This document shows positions 8,415-19,680 of a DNA stretch of 64,000 nt, one piece after another. The stretch spans positions 124,001 through 188,000 of the forward strand of contig NZ_BSFE01000003.1 in NCBI RefSeq assembly GCF_027922185.1, given 5' to 3'. The stretch is from Maricaulis virginensis (GTDB taxonomy: Bacteria > Pseudomonadota > Alphaproteobacteria > Caulobacterales > Maricaulaceae). The translations under genes and the position numbers were made by a program. The notes below the pieces were generated by a model that searched no databases, was not told the origin of the DNA, and saw only the letters and a program-made list of their open reading frames with translations. Numbering within the stretch: position 1 is the first letter of the stretch; each line of letters begins with the position of its first letter.

Positions 8415-8948
8415 CTAGTCCTGTTCGTGCAGCCAGGCGGCATGCTTGGGCGCGCGCTTGGTCTGGCTCCATTCCTCGATCATCGGACGGGCGACGCGCT
8501 TGAGCTCGGCCATCTGTTCCTCGGTGCCGGTATTGGCCGCCAGTTCGAGACGGTGGCCGTTCGGGTCGAAGAAGTAGATCGACTTGAAGATGCCGTGATT
8601 GACCGGGCCGAGCACGTCCAGGCCTTCGGCCTCGATATGCGCCTTGGCGGCCAGGAGGGCGTCCATGTCCTCCACCTCGAAGGCGATGTGCTGGACCCAT
8701 TCCGGCGTATTGCCGTCGCGGCCCATCTCCGGCGAATTGGGCAGTTCGAAAAAGGCCAGGACATTGCCCATGCCGGCGTCCAGGAAGACGTGCATGTAGG
8801 GGTCCGGCGCCTTGGTCGAGGGAACCTCGTTCTCGGCGATGGCCAGTTTGAAATCCATGCCCATGACGCGCTGGTAGAACTCGACGGTCTCCTTGGCGTC
8901 CTTGCAGCGATAGGCAACGTGGTGGATGCGCTTGAGATTGACGCTCAT
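8415..8948 (-). CDS. VOC-superfamily (glyoxalase/dioxygenase-fold) protein (177 aa)
   Basis: Opens with a betaalphabetabetabeta module: IHHVAYRCKDAKETVEFYQRVMGMDF. The second half has VQHIAFEVEDMDALLAA and IYFFDPNGHRLELAA, so His in the first motif, His in VQHIAF and Glu in LEL are candidate metal ligands. It lies downstream of hpd on the same strand, about 225 bases away, and may act on aromatic or dicarboxylic intermediates of tyrosine catabolism; that role is inferred from the neighbour only. The C-terminal 45 residues (about 133-177) extend beyond the usual fold. Confidence 0.8.
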   Translation of the reverse strand: MSVNLKRIHHVAYRCKDAKETVEFYQRVMGMDFKLAIAENEVPSTKAPDPYMHVFLDAGMGNVLAFFELPNSPEMGRDGNTPEWVQHIAFEVEDMDALLAAKAHIEAEGLDVLGPVNHGIFKSIYFFDPNGHRLELAANTGTEEQMAELKRVARPMIEEWSQTKRAPKHAAWLHEQD

Positions 8949-8964
8949 GTCTGCCTCCTCATGG

Positions 8965-8991
8965 GGGACATGTACCTTGGGTACGTGTCCC
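8965..8991. repeat. REP-like hairpin
   Basis: Arms of 12 bases (8965-8976 and 8980-8991) pair at 11 positions plus one G-T wobble around a 3-base loop. It lies 16 bases upstream of the VOC start, in the leader of that gene, next to the structured repeat that follows. Confidence 0.5.
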
Positions 8992-9003
8992 GGGAAATTT
9001 CAT

Positions 9004-9145
9004 CCTTCCCCTTGACGGGGAAGGAGGGCCAGCGCGCAGCGCTGGGTCGGAAGGGGTGAAACCCGGTGCTTGTCCAGGAGACACCTCGCCCCCACCCCCT
9101 CCACCGTACGTTCCGTGCGGTCCCCCTCCCCCATCAAGGGGGAGG
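9004..9145. repeat. Structured interspersed repeat, copy 1
   Basis: A 142-base element bounded by two palindromes: CCTTCCCC/GGGGAAGG (9004-9024) and CCTCCCCC/GGGGGAGG (9125-9145). Inside are a 7-base-pair hairpin with a GCA loop (9029-9045), then GTCGGAAGGGG, and a hairpin around 9102-9118. Copy 2 at 14236-14393 has the same hairpins in the same order with different stem sequences. No coding capacity. Confidence 0.7.
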
Positions 9146-9173
9146 ATGAGGAATGGCTGGCGATATCTGAACC

Positions 9174-10265
9174 CTACGCGTTTTCCGTTTCCTTCGTTTT
9201 CAGCACGCCGCGCTTGATCTGGTCGCGCTCGATCGACTCGAACAGGGCCTTGAAATTGCCCTCGCCGAAGCCTTCGTCTTCCTTGCGCTGGATGAATTCG
9301 AAGAAGATCGGGCCGATGGCCTTCTCGCCGAAGATCTGCAGCAGCAGGCGCGGATTGCCGCCCTCGGTCGTGCCGTCGAGCAGGATGCCGCGCTTGCGGA
9401 ATTCGGCGACCGGTTCGCCATGGCCCGGCAGGCGCTCGTCCAGCATGTCGTAATAGGTGTCCGGCGGCGGGGTCATGAATTCCACGCCGCACTCCTTCAG
9501 CCGGTCCCAGCATTCGATGAGATTGTCGCAGGAGAAGGCGATGTGCTGGATGCCTTCGCCCTTGTACTCGCGCAGATATTCCTCGATCTGGCCGACGCCG
9601 TCCGACTTTTCCTCGTTCAGCGGGATGCGGATCAGACCGTCCGGCGCCGTCATGGCGCGCGACAGGAGGCCGGTATACTCGCCCTTGATGTCGAAATAGC
9701 GGATCTCGCGGAAGTTGAAGAGGTCCTCGTAATATTTCGCCCAGTAGTCCATCCGGCCCTTGTAGACATTGTGGGTGAGGTGATCGATCACGTTGAAGCC
9801 GCAGCCCTTCGGGTGACGGTCGACGCCCTCGATGTATTCGAAATCGATGTCATAGATCGACTGGCCGTCCTCGAACCGGTCGATCAGGTAAACGGTGGCG
9901 CCGCCAATGCCGCGGATGGCCGGCAGGCGCAGCTCGGAGACGCGCGTTTCGGTCTCGACGGGCTGGGCACCCTTTTCCAGGGCCATGGCGTAGGCGCGCT
10001 TGGCATTCCTGACGCGAAAGCCCATGCCCGAGGCAGACGGGCCGTGCTCGGCGGCGAAGAAGGCGGCCGGGGTGCCGGGCTCGTAATTGATCAGGAAGTT
10101 GATATCGCCCTGGCGCCACAGCTCGATGTCCTTGGAGCGGTGATTGGCGATGTGGGTAAAGCCCATCGTCTTGAAGACGGGTTCGATGAGGCCGCGTTCC
10201 GGCGCCGTGAACTCGACGAACTCGAAGCCGCAAAGGCCCATCGGGTTTTCGAACAGGTCTGCCAT
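9174..10265 (-). CDS. hpd: 4-hydroxyphenylpyruvate dioxygenase (363 aa)
   Basis: Fe(II) enzyme that turns 4-hydroxyphenylpyruvate into homogentisate in tyrosine and phenylalanine breakdown, in the cytoplasm. The length is normal for bacterial enzymes. The two-His-one-Glu metal triad is visible: His about 162 (VIDHLTHNV), His about 241 (IQHIAFSCDN) and Glu about 323 (FFEFIQRK). The C-terminal signature GFGEGNFKALFESIERDQ is complete. The promoter on the minus strand lies under two operator-like repeats, and a MarR regulator is divergent, so induction by an aromatic intermediate is likely. Homogentisate dioxygenase and later enzymes are not in the window. Confidence 0.97.
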   Translation of the reverse strand: MADLFENPMGLCGFEFVEFTAPERGLIEPVFKTMGFTHIANHRSKDIELWRQGDINFLINYEPGTPAAFFAAEHGPSASGMGFRVRNAKRAYAMALEKGAQPVETETRVSELRLPAIRGIGGATVYLIDRFEDGQSIYDIDFEYIEGVDRHPKGCGFNVIDHLTHNVYKGRMDYWAKYYEDLFNFREIRYFDIKGEYTGLLSRAMTAPDGLIRIPLNEEKSDGVGQIEEYLREYKGEGIQHIAFSCDNLIECWDRLKECGVEFMTPPPDTYYDMLDERLPGHGEPVAEFRKRGILLDGTTEGGNPRLLLQIFGEKAIGPIFFEFIQRKEDEGFGEGNFKALFESIERDQIKRGVLKTKETENA

Positions 10266-10335
10266 GTTTCGTCTCCAGGGGTCGGGGTTCCGCGCCGAAG
10301 GCCTGACAGGCCGTCACGACGCCCATTGGAGCGGC

Positions 10336-10381
10336 ACAATACGCGTTTGGTTGCTATTGCGTCAAGTTGTGATTGCAACTA
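10336..10381 (-). promoter_or_regulatory. hpd promoter with two operator-like direct repeats
   Basis: Read on the minus strand, TTGACG (10360-10365) and TATTGT (10336-10341) are 18 bases apart, a fair sigma-70 promoter for hpd. On the plus strand, 10349-10365 and 10365-10381 are two copies of a 17-base sequence (11 positions identical, period 16) sharing TTG..ATTGC. The second also contains AGTTG/CAACT arms. They cover the -35 and spacer and reach to just before the MarR start, which suits a MarR repressor acting on both genes. Confidence 0.55.
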
Positions 10382-10391
10382 AAATGACGCC

Positions 10392-10877
10392 ATGAGCGAA
10401 CCGCGATCCCTGTCTGCCGCCGCGCCGGGCGATGCCATCCAGCTGGACAGCTACTGGCCCTACCAGGTCACGGTGCTGGCCGACCTGATTTCACGGCGCA
10501 CGGCCGAGATCGTGCGGCGCGAGGGCGATCTCAACCTGTCGCAATGGCGGGTTCTCGCGGCAATTGCCGAGCGGCCCGGCCGTACGGCAGTCGAGGTCGT
10601 GGCGATGACGCCGATGGACAAGGGCATTGTCAGCCGCGCCACCAAGGCGCTGCTGCTGGCCGGCCTTCTGGTGCGCGAGGCCTCGCAGGTCGATGGCCGC
10701 GTCAGCCATCTCTATCTCACGGACAAGGGCGACGCGCTCTACCAGCGCCTGCGTCCGCATGTGGAAGCGGTCGCCCAGGCGGCGAGCGCCGTGCTGGCGC
10801 CGTCCGGCCAGGCCGAGTTCTGCGCCCTCGTCAGGCAGCTGGCCGACGCCATGCCCGCCACGCCCGAAACCCGCTGA
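10392..10877 (+). CDS. MarR-family transcriptional regulator (161 aa)
   Basis: Winged-helix regulator: a dimerisation helix at about 20-45, then LNLSQWRVLAAIAERPGRTAVEVVAMTPMDKGIVSRATKALLLAGLLVREASQVDGRVSHLYLTDKGDALYQ contains the recognition helix and wing in the usual order. The ATG at 10392 follows at once on the shared intergenic operator region. The position, divergent from hpd with 126 bases between, makes it the probable regulator of tyrosine catabolism; MarR proteins of this kind commonly release DNA when they bind an aromatic acid. Confidence 0.9.
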   Translation: MSEPRSLSAAAPGDAIQLDSYWPYQVTVLADLISRRTAEIVRREGDLNLSQWRVLAAIAERPGRTAVEVVAMTPMDKGIVSRATKALLLAGLLVREASQVDGRVSHLYLTDKGDALYQRLRPHVEAVAQAASAVLAPSGQAEFCALVRQLADAMPATPETR

Positions 10878-10885
10878 CATATCTT

Positions 10886-10945
10886 CCGGGCTTGCCACTT
10901 TGCGGACCGCGAAACCAGTGCCCGTTTTCGCCAGAAAGCACGCTC
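10886..10945. repeat. Palindromic intergenic repeat, diverged copy 2
   Basis: The sequence GGACCGCGAAACCAGTGCCC followed by GTTTTCGCCAGAAAGC matches, in order, the core of the repeat at 4709-4806 (GAACCGCAAAACCGGTTCCC then ACTTTTGCTGAAAATGC). Pairing is weaker than in copy 1. It fills the gap between the MarR gene and the next gene. Confidence 0.45.
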
Positions 10946-11003
10946 ATCAAATATCACGCACGGGCCGCCTTGCTTTGTGTATAGACAATATCTGGAGGCG
11001 CCG

Positions 11004-12188
11004 GTGCTGGTCAGAAACCTCGTCATCGCTGTGATGCATCTTGTCATCGCAGCGGCTCTTGCCGCTGTGGCGGCGACGTGCGTCCAGAGCATACTCGGCG
11101 AAGCACTGCACGCGGCACGGGCCGAAACCCTGCAGACCTATATCCGCATGCGCGGCGAGCGCGAGCAGGCGGTGTTCGACCGGGCGCAGACCTTCATCCT
11201 GGCCGCCGAGACCGCCTTTGTGCGCCGGCTCGAAACGCTGGGTGACGAGGAGGTCGAGGCTGAATTCGACCGCTTCTTCCCGCCCTATGGTGACGGCACC
11301 CGCCGCAGCGCGCCGGCCCTGTTCCAGGGTGTGGATCTGGATGGCGGCGACCATGCCTACGGGATCGGGGCTTTTCTGGGCGATGGCGAGGCGATGACCC
11401 TGGAAGAGCGGCGGCGCTATCTGGCCGGCCTGCATGTTGTGCGAACGGTGGGCGAGGCCTGGCTGCAGCAATTCTCCAGCCTCTATTATTTCACCCCCGA
11501 CCGCCGGATGGTGATGTTTGCGCCCGGACGCGAGGACCGGCTGGAATTCTACCGCTTCGAGGCCCCGGCCGACTTCCCGCTGCAGGCGGACGAGGATCCG
11601 CGCCTGTTCTCGCGCGAAACCAATCCGGACGGCGTGATGCAGTGCACCCAGCTTTCGCGCTTCGTCTACCGCGATGCGGGCGAGCGTTCGGCGACGGCCT
11701 GCCGCAAGCCGGTTCTGAAAGGCAATGTCCTTCTGGGCGCGTTCGGAACGTCGATGATGATGAACGATCACCTCGCCCGCGCTCTGGAAGAGCCCCCGGC
11801 CGGCGGCGTCAACCTGATGCTGGGACGGGATCACCAGGTGATCGCCCGCGGCCGTCCGGCCGCGCAGGACAATACCGTGCGTGTCGATCCGGCCGCGCTG
11901 GCCGGCTATCTCGCCGACGATCCGCGGCCGCGCGGGATCGTGCGCGCCGAGGCGCTGGGGCAGATGATCGCCTTCAGCCGGGTTGCCGGCCCGGACTGGT
12001 ATTTCGTATCCGTCGTGCCGCTGGCGGATATCGAGGCCTCGGTGTCCGAACGTACGCGCCAGGTCTTTCTGATCGTCTTCTTCGCCGCGCTCGTCGTGTC
12101 GGCGCTCGCCAGCCTGGTCTGGCACTACCTGCCGGCTCTGCGTCTGCCCGGCCAGACGGCGGCCCGTACCGACGCGGCCCCGGAATAA
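11004..12188 (+). CDS. Two-TM protein with a large periplasmic sensor-like domain and no output domain
   Basis: An N-terminal membrane helix (LVRNLVIAVMHLVIAAALAAVAATCV) is followed by a coiled segment and about 300 periplasmic residues, then a second helix near the end (VFLIVFFAALVVSALASLVWHYL). The layout, including PDWYFVSVVPLADI and SERTRQ just before the last helix, is that of a Cache-type sensor domain. After the second helix only about 20 residues remain, so HAMP, kinase, cyclase or methyl-accepting parts are absent. GTG 11004 has GGAGG five bases upstream and is preferred over GTG 10977. It is 101 bases upstream of typA. The fold assignment is inferred from layout, not from a clear motif. 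Confidence 0.6.
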   Translation: MLVRNLVIAVMHLVIAAALAAVAATCVQSILGEALHAARAETLQTYIRMRGEREQAVFDRAQTFILAAETAFVRRLETLGDEEVEAEFDRFFPPYGDGTRRSAPALFQGVDLDGGDHAYGIGAFLGDGEAMTLEERRRYLAGLHVVRTVGEAWLQQFSSLYYFTPDRRMVMFAPGREDRLEFYRFEAPADFPLQADEDPRLFSRETNPDGVMQCTQLSRFVYRDAGERSATACRKPVLKGNVLLGAFGTSMMMNDHLARALEEPPAGGVNLMLGRDHQVIARGRPAAQDNTVRVDPAALAGYLADDPRPRGIVRAEALGQMIAFSRVAGPDWYFVSVVPLADIEASVSERTRQVFLIVFFAALVVSALASLVWHYLPALRLPGQTAARTDAAPE

Positions 12189-12289
12189 CAACCGGCACTG
12201 AACAAGCCCTGCCACGGAATAAGCACTGGCCAGCCCGCGCCTCACAGCGTATGAGGGCGCGCCCTTTCACCACAGGAAAAGTAGAGCCC

Positions 12290-14113
<1,824 letters not shown>

Positions 14114-14235
14114 GGGCTTCACGCGCTACCCGCTCTCTCCACTTTCCCCGGCCTTGTGCCGGGGCCCGGCTGAGCCTGCGCCTGAAAGGCCACCAGACCC
14201 CGGAATAAATCCGGCGAAAGCGGTACTCTCTCTTT

Positions 14236-14393
14236 CTTCCCCACCTTGTGGGGAAGTGGGCCGATGCGCAGCATCGGGTCGAAGGGGCCGGCGCGTGAGC
14301 GCCGGGAGGCGGTGGAGCTCGGCATCGACATTACGCCGCTATGCGGCGCCCCTCCCCCGCTTCGCGGGTCCTCCTCCCCATGAAATGGGGAGG
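14236..14393. repeat. Structured interspersed repeat, copy 2
   Basis: A 158-base element bounded by CTTCCCC/GGGGAAG (14236-14256) and CCTCCCCA/TGGGGAGG (14373-14393). The second hairpin, CCGATGC-GCA-GCATCGG (14261-14277), has the same 7-base-pair stem and GCA loop as copy 1 but three base pairs are exchanged. GTCGAAGGGG follows as in copy 1. Extra hairpins (CCGGCGC/GCGCCGG, GCCGC/GCGGC, CCCGC/GCGGG) lie between. Confidence 0.7.
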
Positions 14394-14447
14394 AAAGGCC
14401 CCCAGCACGAAACCCTCCACGGGCAGAACCCTGGAGCGATGAGAGGG

Positions 14448-15091
14448 GTGCGGGATGCACGGCGGACATCGTGTCCGATTTGAAGGTTTGGTGGTGATGC
14501 CCGGGGCATCCCGCACGCGGAGATTTACCCGGGTCCCTTGCGGGCCCCGTCTCGAAACCTGCAGGCACGGGCCGGTCGAGCTTTGTGCCGGTGTCCCCGC
14601 AGATGGCCACGCCGGAGCCTGATGCTGTCACCCACCAGGCGCGGACGAGCTCCGCACGCTCCCGGGCACAAGGGACTGAGCTCATGCCTCCCATCCCGGA
14701 AACCGTCTGCGAGCATACGCGCAGTTGAGCGGGCGGGGATAAGTTTCCGGCCACGGCCCCACACTCCGTCATCCTGACGAAGGTCAGGACCCAGATCGCA
14801 AAGGGAGATTTTCGCCAGGTGGGCTCGGATCGTACTGCGCCATCATGGGGGATAAGTGTGAGATCGCGGCCACCCGGCCCTATGAACTGGGCCCTGACCG
14901 AAGCCTGCGCCCGCGAAAGCGGGTGTCAGGGTGACGGTGCTTGTTGCGGCGTTCTCACTCTGTCTTCCAATTCTCTCATTTCTCCCGGACGGAAGCCTGC
15001 GCAGGCAGGCTGCAGATCCGGGATCTACCGAAGATCACTTCAAGCGACGAGTTTCCGGTAGATCCCGGCACTGCGCCCGGCCTTCGCCGGG
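14448..15091. repeat. Palindrome-dense gene-free stretch
   Basis: Within the 1.1 kb between typA and the thiolase no gene is convincing, but inverted repeats are frequent. There is an 11-base pair of arms at 14448-14458/14506-14516, a 7-1-7 palindrome at 14496-14510, CCTGAC/GTCAGG at 14773-14788, a nested hairpin at 14892-14931, a 13-base pair of arms at 15018-15030/15056-15068, and CCCGGC/GCCGGG at 15076-15091. GAAGCCTGCGC occurs twice (near 14900 and near 14997). These look like degenerate interspersed repeats accumulated in one gap. Confidence 0.55.
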
Positions 15092-15155
15092 CTTTCAGCC
15101 GGGAAAAAGCGGGGGGGGTAGGGTGATGGCCCTCCCAGACCCAGAAACAAGAAAG

Positions 15156-15185
15156 GGCGCGCGGGTCCGTCCCGCGCGCCTTTTT
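15156..15185. terminator. Intrinsic terminator after the thiolase gene
   Basis: A 10-base-pair GC stem (15156-15165 with 15171-15180), five-base loop, followed by TTTTT on the plus strand and CTTTCTTG on the minus strand. It lies 20 bases beyond the stop of the minus-strand thiolase. Confidence 0.7.
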
Positions 15186-15205
15186 CATTTGTGCCGAAGT
15201 CGCGC

Positions 15206-16378
<1,173 letters not shown>

Positions 16379-16658
16379 GGAGGTTCTCTCGTTCTTTGTG
16401 TGATCGGATCGGGGTTCGGATGTCCGGCGTCGACCGGCGCTGGACGGCTTGCTCGAAAACCGGGTTCGAAGACCTGGCTTGCTGATCGGCGAAGGGAGAG
16501 CGGTGCGAAATCAAAACCGGTTCCGATGCGATTGGCGGGCGAGCGACTGTCAGGGTTTTGTCATCCGGACCGGCCTCAGGCAAGAAAAAACCGGACCGTG
16601 TCTTCAAAATTGAACAGTCTTGTGTGTGTATCCGCATCCGACCTATTCAAAATCCTAT

Positions 16659-16698
16659 AAACCGGGCGGTCTTGCCGGTTTTCAAAAAACAGGTATGC
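16659..16698 (+). promoter_or_regulatory. Operator-like palindrome and promoter upstream of an acyl-CoA dehydrogenase gene
   Basis: The 361-base divergent gap contains AAACCGG (16659-16665) and CCGGTTT (16675-16681) as a 7-9-7 inverted repeat. TTGCCG followed 16 bases later by TATGCT (16693-16698) is a fair promoter toward the plus strand, and its -35 is inside the palindrome. A repressor bound here would block the acyl-CoA dehydrogenase gene and perhaps the divergent thiolase. The rest of the gap shows nothing clear. Confidence 0.4.
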
Positions 16699-16739
16699 TC
16701 GTACCCAAGATACGAAAACGGATCGGCGGAGACGGTGAC

Positions 16740-18053
16740 ATGGCATGGGATTTCGAGACCGAGCCGGACTTCCAGGAGAAGCTTGACTGGATCGACAGCT
16801 TTGTGAAGCACAAGGTCGAACCGCTCGTTCATCTCGGCTTTCATCCCGCCGATGTGAAGAATCCGAAACACCGGGCCATCGTCAAACCCTTGCAGGAAGA
16901 GGTGAAGGCGAAGGGCCTTTGGGCCTGCCATCTCGGCCCGGAGCTGGGCGGCAAGGGCTATGGCCAGGTCAAGCTGGGGCTGATGAACGAGATTCTCGGC
17001 CGTTCCGCCTTCGCGCCGACCGTGTTCGGCTGCCAGGCGCCGGATACCGGCAATGCCGAGATCATTGCCCACTACGGAACCGGGGATCAGAAGGCGAAGT
17101 ATCTTGAGCCGCTCCTCAACAACGAGATCGTTTCCGCCTTCTCGATGACCGAGCCGCAGGGCGGGTCCGATCCGCTCCTGTTCACCTGTTCCGCTGTCGA
17201 GGATGGCGACGAATGGGTGATCAATGGCGAAAAATGGTTCTCCACCAATGCCAGATGGTCCGAATTCCTGATCGTCATGGCGGTGACCGACCCCGATGGC
17301 GATCCTTACCGCCGCATGTCCATGTTCATCGTGCCGACGAAGACGCCCGGCGTGGAGATCGTGCGCGACGTTGCCGTCTACGGCCAGCAGGAGGGGTCGG
17401 AAGGCTATGTCCGCTACACCGATGTGCGCGTGCCGAAGGATCATCTTCTGGGCGAGCGCGGCGGCGCCTTCGTGATTTCCCAGACCCGTCTGGGCGGTGG
17501 CCGGATCCACCATGCCATGCGCACGGTGGGCGCCTGCAAGCGGGCGCTGGATCTGATGTGCCGCCGGGCGGCCAGCCGGCGCACGCGCGACGGTGTGATC
17601 GCCGACAAGCAGGCCGTGCAGATGCAGATCGCCGACAGCTATATGGAGCTGGAGCAATTCCGTCTCTATGTGCTCAAGACGGCCTGGATGATCGACAAGT
17701 ACAAGGACTACAAGAAGGTCCGCAAGGACATCGCCGCCATCAAGGCGCTGATGCCGAAGGTCTATCGCGACATCGCCGGCCGCGCCCTGCACATTCACGG
17801 CTCGCTGGGCGTATCCCCGGAAATGCCGTTTGCCGCGCAGGTGATCGGCTCCTTCGTGATGGGGATCGCCGACGGTCCGACCGAGGTGCACAAGGTCACC
17901 GTGGCGCGCCAGCACATGCGCGAATACCGCAATATCTCCGATCCCATCTTCCCCGACTACTCGATCCCGCAACTCAAGGAAGCCGCGCTCGAGACGTACG
18001 GGGACATCGCCGACACGGTCCGCGAGCTCGCGGAAACGGCCGGCGCCGACTGA
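16740..18053 (+). CDS. Acyl-CoA dehydrogenase, ACAD10/11-like (437 aa)
   Basis: FAD enzyme that makes the 2-enoyl-CoA in beta-oxidation. The middle domain has FSMTEPQGGSDP (acyl-CoA/FAD contact) and WVINGEKWFSTNA. The C-terminal domain has GGGRIHHAMRTVGACKRALDLM and RALHIHGSLGVSPEMPFA, patterns I associate with the ACAD10/11 group that prefers long or unusual acyl chains. The start at 16740 (MAWDFETEPDFQEK) follows GGAG; an upstream in-frame ATG lies in the regulatory gap. It precedes an MFS carrier by 130 bases. Confidence 0.9.
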   Translation: MAWDFETEPDFQEKLDWIDSFVKHKVEPLVHLGFHPADVKNPKHRAIVKPLQEEVKAKGLWACHLGPELGGKGYGQVKLGLMNEILGRSAFAPTVFGCQAPDTGNAEIIAHYGTGDQKAKYLEPLLNNEIVSAFSMTEPQGGSDPLLFTCSAVEDGDEWVINGEKWFSTNARWSEFLIVMAVTDPDGDPYRRMSMFIVPTKTPGVEIVRDVAVYGQQEGSEGYVRYTDVRVPKDHLLGERGGAFVISQTRLGGGRIHHAMRTVGACKRALDLMCRRAASRRTRDGVIADKQAVQMQIADSYMELEQFRLYVLKTAWMIDKYKDYKKVRKDIAAIKALMPKVYRDIAGRALHIHGSLGVSPEMPFAAQVIGSFVMGIADGPTEVHKVTVARQHMREYRNISDPIFPDYSIPQLKEAALETYGDIADTVRELAETAGAD

Positions 18054-18183
18054 GTTTGCAGGGCCGGCGCTGGGCCGGCCACAACCAAGACGCCGAAAAC
18101 GGCGCGTTTGAACCGGGGAGGAGGGCGACACCGATGACGGGGCCGTCAGTGTCTGTCCTTCCGCACATGTCTGTGGAGGACAA

Positions 18184-19653
18184 ATGACCGAGACAGTTTC
18201 GCCCGCGGCGCCGCCGCCCCTGAAGTTCCAGACCAAGTTTCTCTACGGTCTGGGCTCGATGGCGTATGGTATCAAGGATTTGGCCTTCCGGGTCTTCCTT
18301 CTCTACTACTATAATTTCGTGGTGGGCGCCCCGGCCGCGCTGGTCTCTGCGGCGATCATGGTTGCGCTGGTCATCGACGCCTTCTCCGACCCGATCGTGG
18401 GACAGATCTCCGACAATCTGCGAACCAGATGGGGGCGCCGCCACCCGCTGATGTATCTGTCGGCGATCCCGGCCTCGCTGTCCTTCTTCTTCCTGTGGCT
18501 GCCGCCGGAGGGGCTCGAGGGAACAGGCCTCTTCCTCTATCTGGTGATCCTGGCCTCGGCGGTGCGCACCTTCATCACGCTCTACGAAATCCCCAGTTCG
18601 GCGCTGGCGCCGGAACTGGCAACGGATTACGACGAGCGCACCACGATTGCGGGCTATCGCTTCTTCTTCGGCTATATCGGCGGGATCGGGCTCTATGTCC
18701 TGTCGCTGGCCGTGCTGTTCCCGCCAACGCCGGAACACCCGCTGGGCATCACCAATCCGGCCGGCTATCTGCCCTTCGGCATTCTCGGCTCCGGGATCAT
18801 GATCTCGACGGTGCTCCTGTCGACGCTGGGGACGCATCACCGGATCAAGTACATGCGCAAACTGCCGGCGCCGCAGCGGCGCAACCCGCTGCAGACGCTG
18901 AACCTGATGCGCCAGACCTTCTCGCATCGCGGTTTCCTGGCGATCCTGGGCTTTGGCGTGCTGAAATATACCGGGCTGGGTATCAGTTCGGCGCTGGCGC
19001 TGTATTTCGGCTCGCTGTTCTGGGCGCTGTCCTCCGGCGAGCTTGCCATCCTGGCGGCCGACGCGGCGCTGGGGGCGACGCTGGCGCTGATCCTCGCACC
19101 CCGCCTGTCCAGATCCCTGGGCAAGAAGGGCGCGGCCTTCGTGCTGGCGCTGACGGCGATCCTGTTTACCTGCGCGCCCTATGTGCTGCGTCTGCTGGGT
19201 CTGTTTTTCGAGAATGGCAGTCCGATGCTGCTGCCGGCGCTCTTCATCCTGTCGGCGATCTACACGATGTGCGGGATTTCCTCGGCGATCCTGGTGCACG
19301 CCATGATCGGCGATGTCATCGACGACAGCTCCCTGCGCACCGGCCGCCGGGCGGAGGGCCTCTTCTATGCGGCCAATTCCTTCATGCAGAAATGCTCGTC
19401 CGGGCTGGGTGTCTTCGCCGCCGGCATCATGCTGTCCGTTGTCGGAATGCCGGACGGTGCACGCCGTACCGGCGTCGAGCCGGAAGTGATCGTTCACCTC
19501 GTCCAGCTCTACATCCCTGTGATCGCCGTGCTCTACCTGACCGGGGCTTTCTTCCTGCGCTTCTACAAGATCGACCGGGCCAGCCATGAGGCGACCCTGG
19601 CCTCGATCCGGGCGAAGGAAGCCGCACAGCTGACCGAGAACACCACCTCATGA
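18184..19653 (+). CDS. MFS transporter of the GPH (sodium/melibiose symporter-like) family (489 aa)
   Basis: Inner-membrane carrier with about twelve hydrophobic segments. The start (FLYGLGSMAYGIKDLAFRVFLLYYYNFVVG) and the first cytoplasmic loop (DAFSDPIVGQISDNLRTRWGRRHP) are typical of the glycoside-pentoside-hexuronide:cation symporter family. Despite the family name, many members in fatty-acid or steroid-type catabolic clusters carry other solutes. Here it sits between acyl-CoA dehydrogenase and thiolase genes, so uptake of the carbon source after its passage through a TonB receptor is a reasonable guess. Confidence 0.88.
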   Translation: MTETVSPAAPPPLKFQTKFLYGLGSMAYGIKDLAFRVFLLYYYNFVVGAPAALVSAAIMVALVIDAFSDPIVGQISDNLRTRWGRRHPLMYLSAIPASLSFFFLWLPPEGLEGTGLFLYLVILASAVRTFITLYEIPSSALAPELATDYDERTTIAGYRFFFGYIGGIGLYVLSLAVLFPPTPEHPLGITNPAGYLPFGILGSGIMISTVLLSTLGTHHRIKYMRKLPAPQRRNPLQTLNLMRQTFSHRGFLAILGFGVLKYTGLGISSALALYFGSLFWALSSGELAILAADAALGATLALILAPRLSRSLGKKGAAFVLALTAILFTCAPYVLRLLGLFFENGSPMLLPALFILSAIYTMCGISSAILVHAMIGDVIDDSSLRTGRRAEGLFYAANSFMQKCSSGLGVFAAGIMLSVVGMPDGARRTGVEPEVIVHLVQLYIPVIAVLYLTGAFFLRFYKIDRASHEATLASIRAKEAAQLTENTTS

Positions 19654-19680
19654 CCACCGCACCGAATACCGGGAGACCCC

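Noticed and set aside
10384..10395. Four-codon ATG frame directly before the MarR start
   Set aside because: Too short to be meaningful, no ribosome site; probably chance in the operator region.
16449..16530. AAAACCGG-containing sequences in the thiolase/dehydrogenase gap as a third copy of the 4709 repeat
   Set aside because: Only the short AAAACCGGTTCC block is shared; the arms and the rest of the element are absent.
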